Source of the DNA: Fontisubflavum oceani
GTDB lineage: Bacteria > Pseudomonadota > Alphaproteobacteria > Rhodobacterales > Rhodobacteraceae
NCBI RefSeq assembly: GCF_030407165.1
Contig: NZ_CP129111.1
Span: 2,232,001 to 2,296,000, forward strand
Direction: 5' to 3'
DNA length: 64,000 nucleotides
The translations under genes were made by a program, and so were the position numbers. Of this stretch, positions 43,220 through 51,372 are shown in pieces. The notes under the pieces were generated by a model. That model made no database searches, was not told the origin of the DNA, and saw nothing but the letters and a program-made list of their open reading frames with translations. The first letter of the stretch is position 1. Each line of letters begins with the position of its first letter.

Positions 43220-43866
43220 TCAGGCGGTTTCGTCGCCGTCTTCCTCAGTGGCCTCGTCTGCCAAGGTCTCTTCAGCACTCTCGGCGGGGCTTCTTCCAAC
43301 TCATCGAGCTGTGCAGCACCGATATCGTCGAAGAGTTCCGCGATCTCGAACTCGGCAGCCGCTTCTTCTTCGGCGGCCAGTTCCTGGATCGATTTGCCCG
43401 AGGCTTGCAACTCGGCCTCTTCGGTCGAGCGGGCCACGTTCAGAGTGATGTCCACCTCGACCTCAGGGTGCAGGACCACATGCACGGTGTGCAGGCCCAG
43501 CTCTTTGATCGGGCGGGCCAGTGCCACCTGTTTGCGGTCAATCGTGAAGCCATCTGCCGTGGCGGCTTCGGCCGCGTCGCGGGTGGTGACAGAGCCGTAA
43601 AGCGCGCCGGCGTCAGAGGCCGAGCGGATCACGACAAACTGCTGACCGGCGAGCTTTTCGCCCATCTTGTCGGCTTCGGCCTTGGTTTCGAGGTTCTGCG
43701 TCTCAAGCTGAACTTTCTGAGCCTCGAAGGCTTTCAGATTCGCTTCATTGGCGCGAAGGGCCTTTTTCTGCGGCAAGAGGTAGTTGCGCGCATAGCCCTG
43801 CTTCACAGAGACCACATCGCCCATCTGACCGAGTTTTGCCACACGTTCTAGAAGGATAACGTCCAT
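43220..43866 (-). CDS. rplI: 50S ribosomal protein L9 (apparent frameshift in C-terminal tail)
   Basis: L9 begins MDVILLERVAKLGQMGDVVSVKQGYARNYL-like (core LGQMGDVVSVKQGYARN) and its two RNA-binding domains are intact through VDITLNVARSTEEAELQ. After DELEEAP the frame shifts: one missing base in the GGGG run at 43286-43289 turns an acidic tail (AESAEETLADEATEEDGDET, stop at 43220) into a basic nonsense end that runs on to 43183. The acidic tail is common for alphaproteobacterial L9, and the terminator sits right after the corrected stop. Corrected length is 215 residues. Confidence 0.92.
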
Positions 43867-43878
43867 TGGTCAGTCTCC

Positions 43879-44106
43879 TTATTTCACGGCGTAGGGCAGG
43901 AGGGCCAGGAACCGCGCGCGTTTGATGGCCTGGGCCAGTTTGCGCTGGTTCTTGGCACCGACGGCGGTGATCCGCGACGGCACGATCTTGCCACGCTCAG
44001 AGATGTAGCGTTGCAGAAGGCGGGTGTCTTTGTAGTCGATCTTCGGCGCGTTATCGCCCTCAAACGGGTCGGATTTGCGACGGCGGAAAAACGGTTTTGC
44101 AGCCAT
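43879..44106 (-). CDS. rpsR: 30S ribosomal protein S18
   Basis: A 75-residue basic protein with the S18 core IDYKDTRLLQRYISERGKI and the RNA-binding KNQRKLAQAIKRARFLALLP at the C-terminus. Full length. It lies between rpsF and rplI in the standard operon order, 12 bases before rplI. Confidence 0.97.
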   Translation of the reverse strand: MAAKPFFRRRKSDPFEGDNAPKIDYKDTRLLQRYISERGKIVPSRITAVGAKNQRKLAQAIKRARFLALLPYAVK

Positions 44107-44123
44107 TGGTCTAGATCCTTCCC

Positions 44124-44477
44124 TTAGCGGCGCTCACGGCGGTCGCCGCGTTCGTCACGTTTTTGCATTTGGACCGAGGGCAACTCGGCATGTTCGTCGA
44201 CCTTGATGGTCAGAACCCGCATCACGTCATCATGCAGACGCATCAGGCGTTCCATTTCCTGCACAGCGGGGGCCGGTGCGTCGGAACGCATATAGGCATA
44301 GTGGCCTTTGCGGTTCTTGTTGATCTTGTAGGCCATGGTTTTGACACCCCAATACTCGTGATCCACGAGGGTGCCGCCATTGTCGGTCAGCACGGTGCCA
44401 AAATGTTCGATGAGGCCTTCGGCTTGCGTGTTGGACAAGTCCTGACGCGCAATCATCACATGCTCATAGAGCGGCAT
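44124..44477 (-). CDS. rpsF: 30S ribosomal protein S6
   Basis: A 117-residue protein starting MPLYEHVMIARQDLSN, with the S6 core EYWGVKTMAYKINKNRKGHY and a charged C-terminal tail ending KRDERGDRRERR. It is the first gene of the rpsF-rpsR-rplI operon; S6 pairs with S18 on the 30S platform. A promoter and a leader hairpin lie upstream. Confidence 0.97.
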   Translation of the reverse strand: MPLYEHVMIARQDLSNTQAEGLIEHFGTVLTDNGGTLVDHEYWGVKTMAYKINKNRKGHYAYMRSDAPAPAVQEMERLMRLHDDVMRVLTIKVDEHAELPSVQMQKRDERGDRRERR

Positions 44478-44511
44478 GTTATCTCCAGTTCATATCAAAG
44501 CGTGTTTCAAA

Positions 44512-44540
44512 GACCGGGGCGTATCCTCCGCCCCCCGGTC
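44512..44540 (-). promoter_or_regulatory. Leader hairpin of the rpsF operon
   Basis: GACCGGGG and CCCCGGTC (44512-44519 and 44533-44540) form an 8-pair stem 35 bases before the rpsF start. S6-S18 leaders in other bacteria bind their own proteins, but the typical CCG loop motif is not obvious here, so autoregulation is only a possibility. Confidence 0.4.
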
Positions 44541-44584
44541 ACGAGAGACCACGCCGGTGCAAAGCAACGACGGAGGAAGGGCGT

Positions 44585-44612
44585 CTTATACAGGCGTTCG
44601 GCCATGATGCAA
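44585..44612 (-). promoter_or_regulatory. Likely sigma70 promoter of the rpsF operon
   Basis: On the minus strand TTGCAT (44607-44612) and TATAAG (44585-44590) are 16 bases apart, about 110 bases before rpsF. The remainder of the 44478-44799 gap shows no gene. Confidence 0.6.
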
Positions 44613-44799
44613 GGGGTTTGGCCGCGTTTTGGGTATCGTCTCAAGGGTGCGTTTTGGGTGTGCCGCTCTTGGTTTTTCGGCGGTTTTTTGCCCGTGCGCC
44701 CACGCACACAGAGTGTTGAGACAGCTTGAATTGCCATTTCTGTGGAAGACCCGAGTTTTAGACCTACGTGAATTCGATACGCCAGGGAGTCATATAACC

Positions 44800-45399
44800 A
44801 TGAAACGCCTTCTTTCCTCCGCTGCGGTTTTGGCCGCGTTGTCTGCAACCCCCGCTTTGGCCGATGCCGAGCTTTACATGCTTGATGCCTCGCACAGCCA
44901 GATCGTGTTTAGCTGGAACCATCTCGGTCTTTCGACCACCTATGGCATGTTCTCGGGCTTTGAAGGCGAGATCATGTTTGACGCCGATGCGCCGGAAAAC
45001 TCGTCCGTCTCGGTCGCGATGCCCACCACCTCGATGTTCACCGGTTGGGAAGCGCGCACCGCGCATATGCTGAGTGATGATTTCTTCGCCGCTGCCGAGG
45101 GCGACATGATCAGCTTTGCCTCCACCGGGATCGAGGTGACCGGCGATGATACCGCGCTGATCACCGGCGATCTGACGATTGGCGGCGAGACCGTCGAAGT
45201 GGTGCTGGACGCCGTGCTGAACTCCGCCGGGCCAAGCCCTTTGCCGCAGATGAACGGCGCGTTGGTGGCCGGATTTGACGCCACCACAACCCTAAGCCGG
45301 ACAGAATTCGGTCTGGGCGCGTTCACGCCCTTTGTGGGCGACGAGGTGACGGTTCAGATTTCGATCGAATCGATCCGCGCCGAAGATATGGAAGGCTAA
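44800..45399 (+). CDS. YceI-family periplasmic lipid-binding-like protein
   Basis: A 199-residue secreted lipocalin-like protein. A signal peptide (MKRLLSSAAVLAALSATPALA) is followed by the YceI start YMLDASHSQIVFSWNHLGLS and the later motifs EARTAHMLSDDFFAAAE and EFGLGAFTPFVGDEV. YceI proteins bind isoprenoid or quinone-like lipids in the periplasm. Start taken at ATG 44800, since the open frame upstream lacks export features. A cytochrome b561-YceI fusion lies 500 bases away on the other strand, pointing to a shared membrane-redox function. Followed by a strong terminator. Confidence 0.92.
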   Translation: MKRLLSSAAVLAALSATPALADAELYMLDASHSQIVFSWNHLGLSTTYGMFSGFEGEIMFDADAPENSSVSVAMPTTSMFTGWEARTAHMLSDDFFAAAEGDMISFASTGIEVTGDDTALITGDLTIGGETVEVVLDAVLNSAGPSPLPQMNGALVAGFDATTTLSRTEFGLGAFTPFVGDEVTVQISIESIRAEDMEG

Positions 45400-45424
45400 G
45401 CGCGGCCGACACTCACGGGCTTTG

Positions 45425-45457
45425 GGGCCGCCCTTTCGGCAGGGCGGCCCATTTTTT
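45425..45457 (+). terminator. Terminator of the YceI gene
   Basis: A perfect 10-pair stem (45425-45434 with 45441-45450) with loop TTCGGC, followed by ATTTTTT. Confidence 0.9.
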
Positions 45458-45502
45458 GTGGATCCGCCCATGGCAAACTGGACGGAGTGATAGGAGGCGG
45501 TG

Positions 45503-45865
45503 ATGGCGGAACGGATCGATTGGGAGGGGATCAAGGCCTTGGCTCTGGGTCTGGACCTGCCGGAGGTTGTGGAGGCGACCAGTTGGGGCGAGCCCTGTCT
45601 CAAGGCACATGGCAAGCTTTGGGTCTGGTGGAGCCCGCATGAGGATGTACCGGTGTTCAAAGTGGATCGCGATATGCGAGACGTGTTGCTTGAAGCCGAG
45701 CCCGACCGGTTTTTCACCACCAATCATTACAAAGCGCATGCATTGATCTTGGTCCGGGTGGATCAGTTTGACCCTGTCTGGGCAGAGGCCAATTTGCGTG
45801 CGACTTGGCGGGCAATGGCGCCGAAGCGGTTTCTAAAGGCCTGGGATGCGCAGAACGGCGGCTGA
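45503..45865 (+). CDS. MmcQ/YjbR-family protein
   Basis: A 120-residue small protein of the MmcQ/YjbR family (a fold like DNA-binding CyaY-like proteins). Typical segments are ALGLDLPEVVEATSWGEPCL near the start, WVWWSPHEDVPVFKVD in the middle and ATWRAMAPKRFLKAW at the end. Biochemical role is not established. ATG 45503 is preferred over GTG 45500 because TAGGAGG lies at the proper distance. It converges with the cytochrome b561-YceI gene. Confidence 0.85.
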   Translation: MAERIDWEGIKALALGLDLPEVVEATSWGEPCLKAHGKLWVWWSPHEDVPVFKVDRDMRDVLLEAEPDRFFTTNHYKAHALILVRVDQFDPVWAEANLRATWRAMAPKRFLKAWDAQNGG

Positions 45866-45893
45866 GCCGCGCCGCGTTTGGCAAGGCGGACGG

Positions 45894-47117
45894 CTACTCG
45901 GTGTTGCGGGTCGCGGTGACTGAGACCGCGACATCGGCCCCAAATCCGACGCTGGCCTCATCCGGATAGCTCGGCCCCATCCCGAAATCACGGCGGTCGA
46001 GAGAGAGGCTGCCGGTCGCGGTGGCCGTGTCGCCCTCGATTTCCAGGGTGAAGGGCAGGCGGGCAGGGACCTCTTGGCCGACCAATGTGAGCATGCCATC
46101 GACGACATAACCGTCCTCCGTGGCCAGGATCGGGCCCGCGAATTGCGCGGTTGGAAACGCCTCGGCATTGAAGAACTCCGCCTCAAGCGCTTGCGGGGTG
46201 ACGCCGCCGAGGCTGAGCGAGGGGATGGCGATGATCACCTCAACCGCGCCATGCACGCCATCGCTGGCGGTTTCGCTAAAGTCGATCTGAGCGGTCCAAT
46301 CGGCAAATTGGCCGGTGACGGCACTCCCAAGTTGCTGAACCGTGATTTCCAGCGCGCCATCGGTGACCTGCCACTCCGATTGCACCTCGGCCAAGGCGGG
46401 GCCGGTGGCCTCATGATCCGATTGCAGGCCGAGCGCAGTGCCGCCCGCCAACGCCAGGGCCCAGATGCCTGCGGCCAAGCCGAAGGCCCGGCGCGATTCT
46501 GTTGCGGGCGAGTCCGGCAAATCGGCTGGAAGGTCTGGACGGCCCCGCAACATCCGCGCGAGCGTGGCGTCGCGATCCACATAATGGTGTTTTAGAGCGC
46601 CCGCGATGTGGAGAAAAATGGCGAGGGCCAAGAGCTTGGTGAAAAGCCAATGCCAGGCGGTAAAGAATTTCGCCACCGACTCGGATTGCGGCACGAACGG
46701 CAGGTTTTGGCCGAAGGGCCACCAGATCGGCGCGAAGCCGGTAGTCGCGGCATGATGGAGCCAACCCGAGAGCGGCACGATCACCAAGCTGACATAGAGC
46801 ACCCAGTGTGTCGCTTCGGCCAATATTGCTTCAACGCCGTGTCCGGCATTCAGAAGCCTGGGGCGCGGTTGGACGATGGCCCAAAGGATCCGCAAAAGCG
46901 CCACGAAGAAGGCTGTCACCCCGATGGTTTTGTGCAAAGAGAAGAGCGTGGCTTTCAGGGCCAGTTCTTCGGAGGTGTCATAGGGCAACCAATTGGCAAT
47001 CAGCCCGAGCGGCAGCGCTGTCAGGATCAACAGCGCGGTCAGCCAGTGGAAAAGCTTGGCGACCGAGCCGAACTGCCGGTCGGAATTGGTCCAGTGCGGG
47101 GTCTCTGAAGCCGTCAT
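45894..47117 (-). CDS. Cytochrome b561-YceI fusion protein
   Basis: A 407-residue two-domain protein. Residues about 10-200 are a four-helix cytochrome b561 of the CybB type with heme-ligand histidines in VAKLFHWLTALLI, FSLHKTIGVTAFF, LSGWLHHAATT and LALAIFLHIAGALKHHY. After a short linker and a further hydrophobic segment, residues about 235-407 are a YceI domain (SEWQVTDGALEITVQQLG, later RRDFGMGPSYPDEASVGFG). The ATG at 47117 is the start; the open frame extends upstream without protein character. Fusion of a quinone-reacting cytochrome to a lipid-binding domain suggests direct quinol handling at the membrane surface (inference). Confidence 0.9.
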   Translation of the reverse strand: MTASETPHWTNSDRQFGSVAKLFHWLTALLILTALPLGLIANWLPYDTSEELALKATLFSLHKTIGVTAFFVALLRILWAIVQPRPRLLNAGHGVEAILAEATHWVLYVSLVIVPLSGWLHHAATTGFAPIWWPFGQNLPFVPQSESVAKFFTAWHWLFTKLLALAIFLHIAGALKHHYVDRDATLARMLRGRPDLPADLPDSPATESRRAFGLAAGIWALALAGGTALGLQSDHEATGPALAEVQSEWQVTDGALEITVQQLGSAVTGQFADWTAQIDFSETASDGVHGAVEVIIAIPSLSLGGVTPQALEAEFFNAEAFPTAQFAGPILATEDGYVVDGMLTLVGQEVPARLPFTLEIEGDTATATGSLSLDRRDFGMGPSYPDEASVGFGADVAVSVTATRNTE

Positions 47118-47261
47118 GGTTGCCGTCCTTTGCCGCCGTCCATAGGCTGAGAGATAGCGGTTAACTGAGACGGTGCAACGCACACAGGCTGTTCGCAATT
47201 GCGAAGCGGGGGCCCATAGGGTAGCCCGTTGAGCCAGATACAAGATATTGAGGAACGTCTG

Positions 47262-48203
47262 ATGACCCGAGCTTTTATCTTCCCCGGACAGGGCGCACAG
47301 ACCATCGGTATGGGGCGCGATCTGGCCGAGGCTTATCCCGGTGCCAAAGCCGTTTTTGACGAGGTTGATGAGGCTTTGGGCGAAAAGCTGAGCATGCTGA
47401 TCTGGGAAGGCGAGATCGACGAGTTGACGCTCACCCGGAATGCGCAACCGGCTTTGATGGCAACCTCAATGGCGACAATGGCGGCGTTGAAGGCCGAAGG
47501 GGTCGAAGTGACGGCGGCGGCTTTCGTGGCCGGGCACTCTTTGGGCGAATACTCGGCGCTCTGCGCAGCAGGATCGCTAAGCTTGGCGGATACCGCCCGG
47601 CTTCTGCGGCGGCGCGGCGAGGCGATGCAAGAGGCCGTGCCCGCGGGCGAGGGCGCGATGGCCGCGCTTTTGGGATTGGATTTTGCGGCGGCGACGGCGG
47701 TGGCCGCCGATGCCGCCGAAACGGAGGTCTGCCAGGCCGCCAATGACAATGACCCGAGCCAAGTGGTTGTGTCCGGTCATCGCGCAGCGGTCGAGCGGGC
47801 GGTGGAGCTGGCCAAGGCGCGCGGCGCGAAACGCGCGGTGATGTTGCCGGTGAGCGCGCCCTTTCATTGCAGCCTGATGCAACCAGCGGCGGAGGTTATG
47901 GCCGAGGCGCTCAGCCATGTGGAGGTGTCGGACCCGGTCGTGCCGCTTGTGGGCAATGTGGTTGCCCAAGCGGAAAGCGCCAACACGTCAATCCGGGAGA
48001 ACCTGGTCGCGCAGGTGACCGGCTCGGTACGCTGGCGTGAAAGCGTGCTTTGGATGGCGGCAAACGGGGTGACCGAAACCTGGGAGATCGGCGCGGGCAA
48101 AGCGCTGTCGGGGATGGTGCGGCGGATCGATCGCAATGTCGCCATCCGGCCCGTGGGCACACCCGATGAAGTGAAGGCCGCCGTGGAGAGCCTCAATGGT
48201 TAA
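47262..48203 (+). CDS. fabD: Malonyl-CoA:ACP transacylase
   Basis: A 313-residue FabD. The nucleophile elbow is AGHSLGEYSALCAAG, the N-terminal motif AFIFPGQGAQTIGMG, and the catalytic His lies in PVSAPFHCSLMQ. It loads malonyl onto ACP for fatty-acid synthesis. Start at ATG 47262 follows GAGGAACG. Its stop lies inside the next gene, and fabG, acpP and fabF follow on the same strand. Confidence 0.97.
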   Translation: MTRAFIFPGQGAQTIGMGRDLAEAYPGAKAVFDEVDEALGEKLSMLIWEGEIDELTLTRNAQPALMATSMATMAALKAEGVEVTAAAFVAGHSLGEYSALCAAGSLSLADTARLLRRRGEAMQEAVPAGEGAMAALLGLDFAAATAVAADAAETEVCQAANDNDPSQVVVSGHRAAVERAVELAKARGAKRAVMLPVSAPFHCSLMQPAAEVMAEALSHVEVSDPVVPLVGNVVAQAESANTSIRENLVAQVTGSVRWRESVLWMAANGVTETWEIGAGKALSGMVRRIDRNVAIRPVGTPDEVKAAVESLNG

Positions 48204-48755
48204 ACGCGCTCTGATTTGGGGGGCGCGATCGCTGCGGTGATTGTGGCAACGGCGGGGTTGATGATTTTCGCAACCGCGGGTGCCACGGTTTTCAGCGTTG
48301 AGGGCGACCGGCTCTATATGTCCGGCCCGATGACCGGGGCCAGCCCCGAGCGGTTTGAAATGTTGGTGGAGCAGCATCCGGGTCTGACCACGGTGGTGTT
48401 CGGTGATATGGCGGATGTGGCGGACATCACAGCCCTGATCCAGAACGGCTATCGCATTCGCGGCTTGGGCTTAGCGACCGAGGTGACACCAGGCGCGCGG
48501 ATCGAGGGGGATGCGGTTTGGCTGATCCTTGGCGGTGTCGAGCGGCAAATTGGGGACCGCGCCGAGATCGTTTTGCGGGATTGGGGCGGTGCCGCGCTGG
48601 ACAGGGAGGCCGCGGCCCATGAAGAGCGGCGGCGCTATGTGGCCGATATGTTGGGCGACGACGCGTTCTATTGGCGGAGCCTGGACGGGGCCGCGAGCGG
48701 TCATGTGATGACAGGCCTTGAGATCGAAGACTTTGGGCTAGCCACGGATGGCTGA
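48196..48755 (+). CDS. Small membrane-anchored protein of unknown function between fabD and fabG (apparent frameshift)
   Basis: The natural start is ATG 48196, overlapping fabD by eight bases, but the frame breaks after LIWGAR. One missing G in the G6 run at 48218-48223 would give MVKRALIWGGAIAAVIVATA, a normal N-terminal membrane anchor continuing into VEGDRLYMSGPMTGASPERFE-like sequence (core GDRLYMSGPMTGASPERF). Corrected length is 186 residues. The domain VFSVEGDRLYMSGPM then IRGLGLATEV loosely resembles ClpP-fold periplasmic proteins of the COG3904 type, but no Ser catalytic motif is visible. I do not assign a function. It lies 21 bases before fabG. Confidence 0.6.
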
Positions 48756-48776
48756 GCCCCGCGACAGGAGTGAGAT

Positions 48777-49514
48777 ATGGCAGATTTGACAGGCAAATGC
48801 GCGTTGGTAACGGGTGCCTCGGGCGGGATCGGCGCGGATATCGCGCGAGCGTTGCATGGGGCCGGCGCGACGGTGGGTTTAAGCGGGACGCGGGTCGAGC
48901 CGCTAGAGGCGCTTGCGGCAGACCTTGGGGAACGCGCCCATGTCTTACCCTGCAACCTGAGCGATGCGGAGGCTGTCGAAGCGCTGCCGAAACAGGCTGT
49001 CGAGGCGATGGGATCGGTCGACATTCTGGTCAACAATGCCGGGATCACGCGCGACAATCTGTTCATGCGGATGTCGGATGAGGAATGGGCCTCTGTGCTG
49101 GAGGTCAACCTAACCTCGACGATGCGGCTCTGCCGTGGCGTGCTCCGAGGCATGATGAAGGCACGTTGGGGCCGGATCGTGAATATCAGTTCGGTTGTGG
49201 GCGCGACTGGCAATCCGGGGCAGGGGAATTACGCCGCGTCGAAGGCGGGCATGATCGGCATGTCGAAATCGCTGGCATATGAGGTTGCGTCGCGGGGGAT
49301 CACCGTGAATGCGGTGGCACCCGGTTTCATTGAGACGGCGATGACCGACAAGCTGACCGAGGATCAGAAGGGCAAGATCCTGGCGCAGATCCCGGCGGGC
49401 CGGATGGGCGTACCGGGTGAGATCGCTGCCGCGGTGCTTTATCTGGCGAGCCCCGAAGCGGGGTATGTCACCGGAACAACCCTGCATGTGAATGGCGGGA
49501 TGGCGATGCTCTGA
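48777..49514 (+). CDS. fabG: 3-oxoacyl-ACP reductase
   Basis: A 245-residue SDR with cofactor motif LVTGASGGIGADIARALH, NNAGITRDNLFMRM, the catalytic Ser in IVNISSVVGATGN and Tyr-Lys in GNYAASKAGMIGMSK, all as in FabG. It reduces 3-oxoacyl-ACP with NADPH in each elongation round. Context with fabD, acpP and fabF supports the assignment over other SDRs. Confidence 0.96.
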   Translation: MADLTGKCALVTGASGGIGADIARALHGAGATVGLSGTRVEPLEALAADLGERAHVLPCNLSDAEAVEALPKQAVEAMGSVDILVNNAGITRDNLFMRMSDEEWASVLEVNLTSTMRLCRGVLRGMMKARWGRIVNISSVVGATGNPGQGNYAASKAGMIGMSKSLAYEVASRGITVNAVAPGFIETAMTDKLTEDQKGKILAQIPAGRMGVPGEIAAAVLYLASPEAGYVTGTTLHVNGGMAML

Positions 49515-49522
49515 TCCTGCAT

Positions 49523-49556
49523 CGCGCCAGCAGCGGTTGAGCTTGTTGCTGGCGCG
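49523..49556 (+). promoter_or_regulatory. Hairpin after fabG
   Basis: CGCGCCAGCA (49523-49532) and TGCTGGCGCG (49547-49556) form a 10-pair stem with a 14-base loop directly after the fabG stop. No T tract follows, so it may stabilise the message or terminate weakly. Confidence 0.45.
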
Positions 49557-49678
49557 GTATCGGCATGAAAGCCGCCAGTCGCAGCCGCCATTCTTTCAGA
49601 TGGCAGAGAAAAAAACGGCGCTCTCACACTCGCGCAATGCGGTAAGGATTTGAGAGTGCCGAACGCCATCAACCACGA

Positions 49679-50068
49679 TCAGTCCGCATCGCCAAAGTAA
49701 ACAAAGCTCATCTTGTTGCCGTCAAGATCACGGACATAGGCTCCGTAGAAATCAGGCCCATATTGCGGACGCGGCCCCGGCTCCCCCTCATTGGTGCCAC
49801 CAGCAGAGAGTGCCGCTGCGTGGGCCGCCTGCACTTCGGCCTCATTCTCGCATCGCAGGCCGACCATATTTCCATTACCTGGCGTTGCTGCTTCCTTGTT
49901 AAACGGCGGCGTCACCCAAATCCGCCCGCCGCCCCGTAGACGATAGCAAAAACCATGGGGCATGAACTCCATGGCCACGGTTCCCCCAATGAGGGGCAAG
50001 ACAGCATCAAAATAAGCTCTGGCCTTTGCTACATCATTGGACCCGATCATCACATAATTCAGGGACAT
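49679..50068 (-). CDS. VOC/glyoxalase-fold protein
   Basis: A 129-residue single-unit VOC protein, opposite in direction to the fab genes around it. Typical segments are NYVMIGSNDVAKARAYFDAV at the start, GNGNMVGLRCENEAEVQAAH in the middle and YGAYVRDLDGNKMSFVYFG near the end. The terminal Glu metal ligand usual in the family is not evident (MSFVYFG), so metal binding is doubtful. ATG 50068 is chosen because GAGG lies seven bases before it; the GTG at 50080 is less likely. Its orientation and its position splitting fabG from acpP suggest a later insertion. Confidence 0.78.
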   Translation of the reverse strand: MSLNYVMIGSNDVAKARAYFDAVLPLIGGTVAMEFMPHGFCYRLRGGGRIWVTPPFNKEAATPGNGNMVGLRCENEAEVQAAHAAALSAGGTNEGEPGPRPQYGPDFYGAYVRDLDGNKMSFVYFGDAD

Positions 50069-50655
50069 TTTAAGCCTCACCTAAAATGGAACATATGCGG
50101 AACACATGACATCCCATCGTCTAGAGCACAACCCATGATATACCCGGTGTGATCTCGATTTTGCGCCTATAAATCATGCTTCCCAAGTTCTCTTGATGAC
50201 ATAACCGAACCTGTCAGAGCGGTTTGCAATACACTGCCGGCAAGGTGGAAATGAGCGCCCGCGCTCTGCCCAAGGACAGGTGCCGACAGTCATTGGTCGC
50301 GCAGCCTAAGGCGAAGTGGGCTCAAGGCGGTTCTGGATATTTGGACCTCGGTACCCCATGTTTGGCATCTGACAGCGGGGCGGGCGCCCGAGGCGAGTCG
50401 CGGTATCGCGGAGCGGCTCGGGTTTCTAAAGCACCGTATTGCAGGGGAAAGAGGTTGATAACCGCCCGAGGAGGGGATTGAAAAACCAAGACCTGCATAG
50501 TTGCCTTCGCGTCGGAGTGTGCTATAGGCGGCGCAGATTTGCCGGGGGGCGGAAACGCCTGACGGATGGGGCCGGGAAACCGGGCCAGAAACCGCCAGAT
50601 GGCGAAACGAAATGCGGCGGGGCATGTGCCTGCCCGTAACGGATGAGGAAAGATT
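50069..50655. other. Intergenic region upstream of acpP
   Basis: About 590 bases without a convincing gene. The last third carries the acpP promoter. Small open frames (for example 50224-50481) lack ribosome-binding sites and recognisable protein features. Confidence 0.55.
50501..50528 (+). promoter_or_regulatory. Likely sigma70 promoter of acpP
   Basis: TTGCCT (50501-50506) and TATAGG (50523-50528) are 16 bases apart, leaving a leader of about 120 bases before the acpP start. Confidence 0.55.
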
Positions 50656-50889
50656 ATGAGCGACATCGCAGATCGCGTGAAGAAAATCGTCGTCGAGCAC
50701 CTGAGTGTGGAAGAGGATAAAGTGACCGAGAATGCGTCGTTCATCGACGATCTGGGCGCAGATTCGCTCGACACCGTTGAGTTGGTGATGGCGTTTGAAG
50801 AAGAGTTCGGTATCGAGATCCCCGATGATGCGGCGGAAACGATCCAGACTTTCGGCGATGCGGTGAAATTCATCAAAGAAGCTCAGTAA
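50656..50889 (+). CDS. acpP: Acyl carrier protein
   Basis: A 77-residue acidic protein. Ser37 in DDLGADSLDTVELVMA is the phosphopantetheine attachment site, and the rest matches bacterial AcpP helix for helix. A GAGGAAAG ribosome-binding site precedes the ATG. It carries all fatty-acid intermediates. It is followed by its own terminator. Confidence 0.99.
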   Translation: MSDIADRVKKIVVEHLSVEEDKVTENASFIDDLGADSLDTVELVMAFEEEFGIEIPDDAAETIQTFGDAVKFIKEAQ

Positions 50890-50925
50890 TCTGTTCCGGC
50901 CCTCTGGGGCATAACAGTTTTTGTG

Positions 50926-50955
50926 AACAGCGCGCCCACGGGGGCGCTGTTTTCA
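50926..50955 (+). terminator. Terminator of acpP
   Basis: AACAGCGC (50926-50933) pairs with GCGCTGTT (50944-50951) with further C/G pairs inside the loop, followed by TTTC. Confidence 0.75.
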
Positions 50956-51372
50956 TTTGTGCGGGTCAGAATTTTGCTGCGTCATCTTAACTGTTGAGTG
51001 TATATCTCCTCCGCGCTCGGCAATCGGCCCTTGGTCAAAAACGCAGCGCGCTTTCTGTTTCAGAAGCAAGTGTTGCGCACAGCGATTAAGACCGCTTGGA
51101 GAGCGTCAGCCGTTGAAAAACATGCCGGACGGTGTTGGAACGGCCCTTGCCAAGCGTATCGTAGGTATTTGTATTGAAACACTATCTCTGAACCGCAGGG
51201 TGTGGCAGCTGCTCCAGCTATGAGCACCGTGCAAAGGCGTGGCGCTTTGGCTGGGCGCGCTCTGATCCGTCGCATCTTGCCGGGTTACGGGTCGTCGCGC
51301 GCGAGGGATTGCGCCTGGGTCCGCTGACACGGTATCAGGTGGCGGATTGCGCTAAAGAAAGAGGGGCAGATC
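50956..51372. other. Intergenic region between acpP and fabF
   Basis: About 410 bases after the acpP terminator. Open frames on both strands are short and Cys/Arg-rich with no recognisable family. The last 20 bases give the fabF ribosome-binding site (AAGAAAGAGG). I see no transposase fragment, though the composition is less GC-rich in the first 250 bases than in the genes around it. Confidence 0.45.

Noticed and set aside
50224..50481. An 85-codon ORF upstream of acpP
   Set aside because: Composition is Arg/Gly-rich with no start signal and it overlaps the region leading into the acpP promoter.
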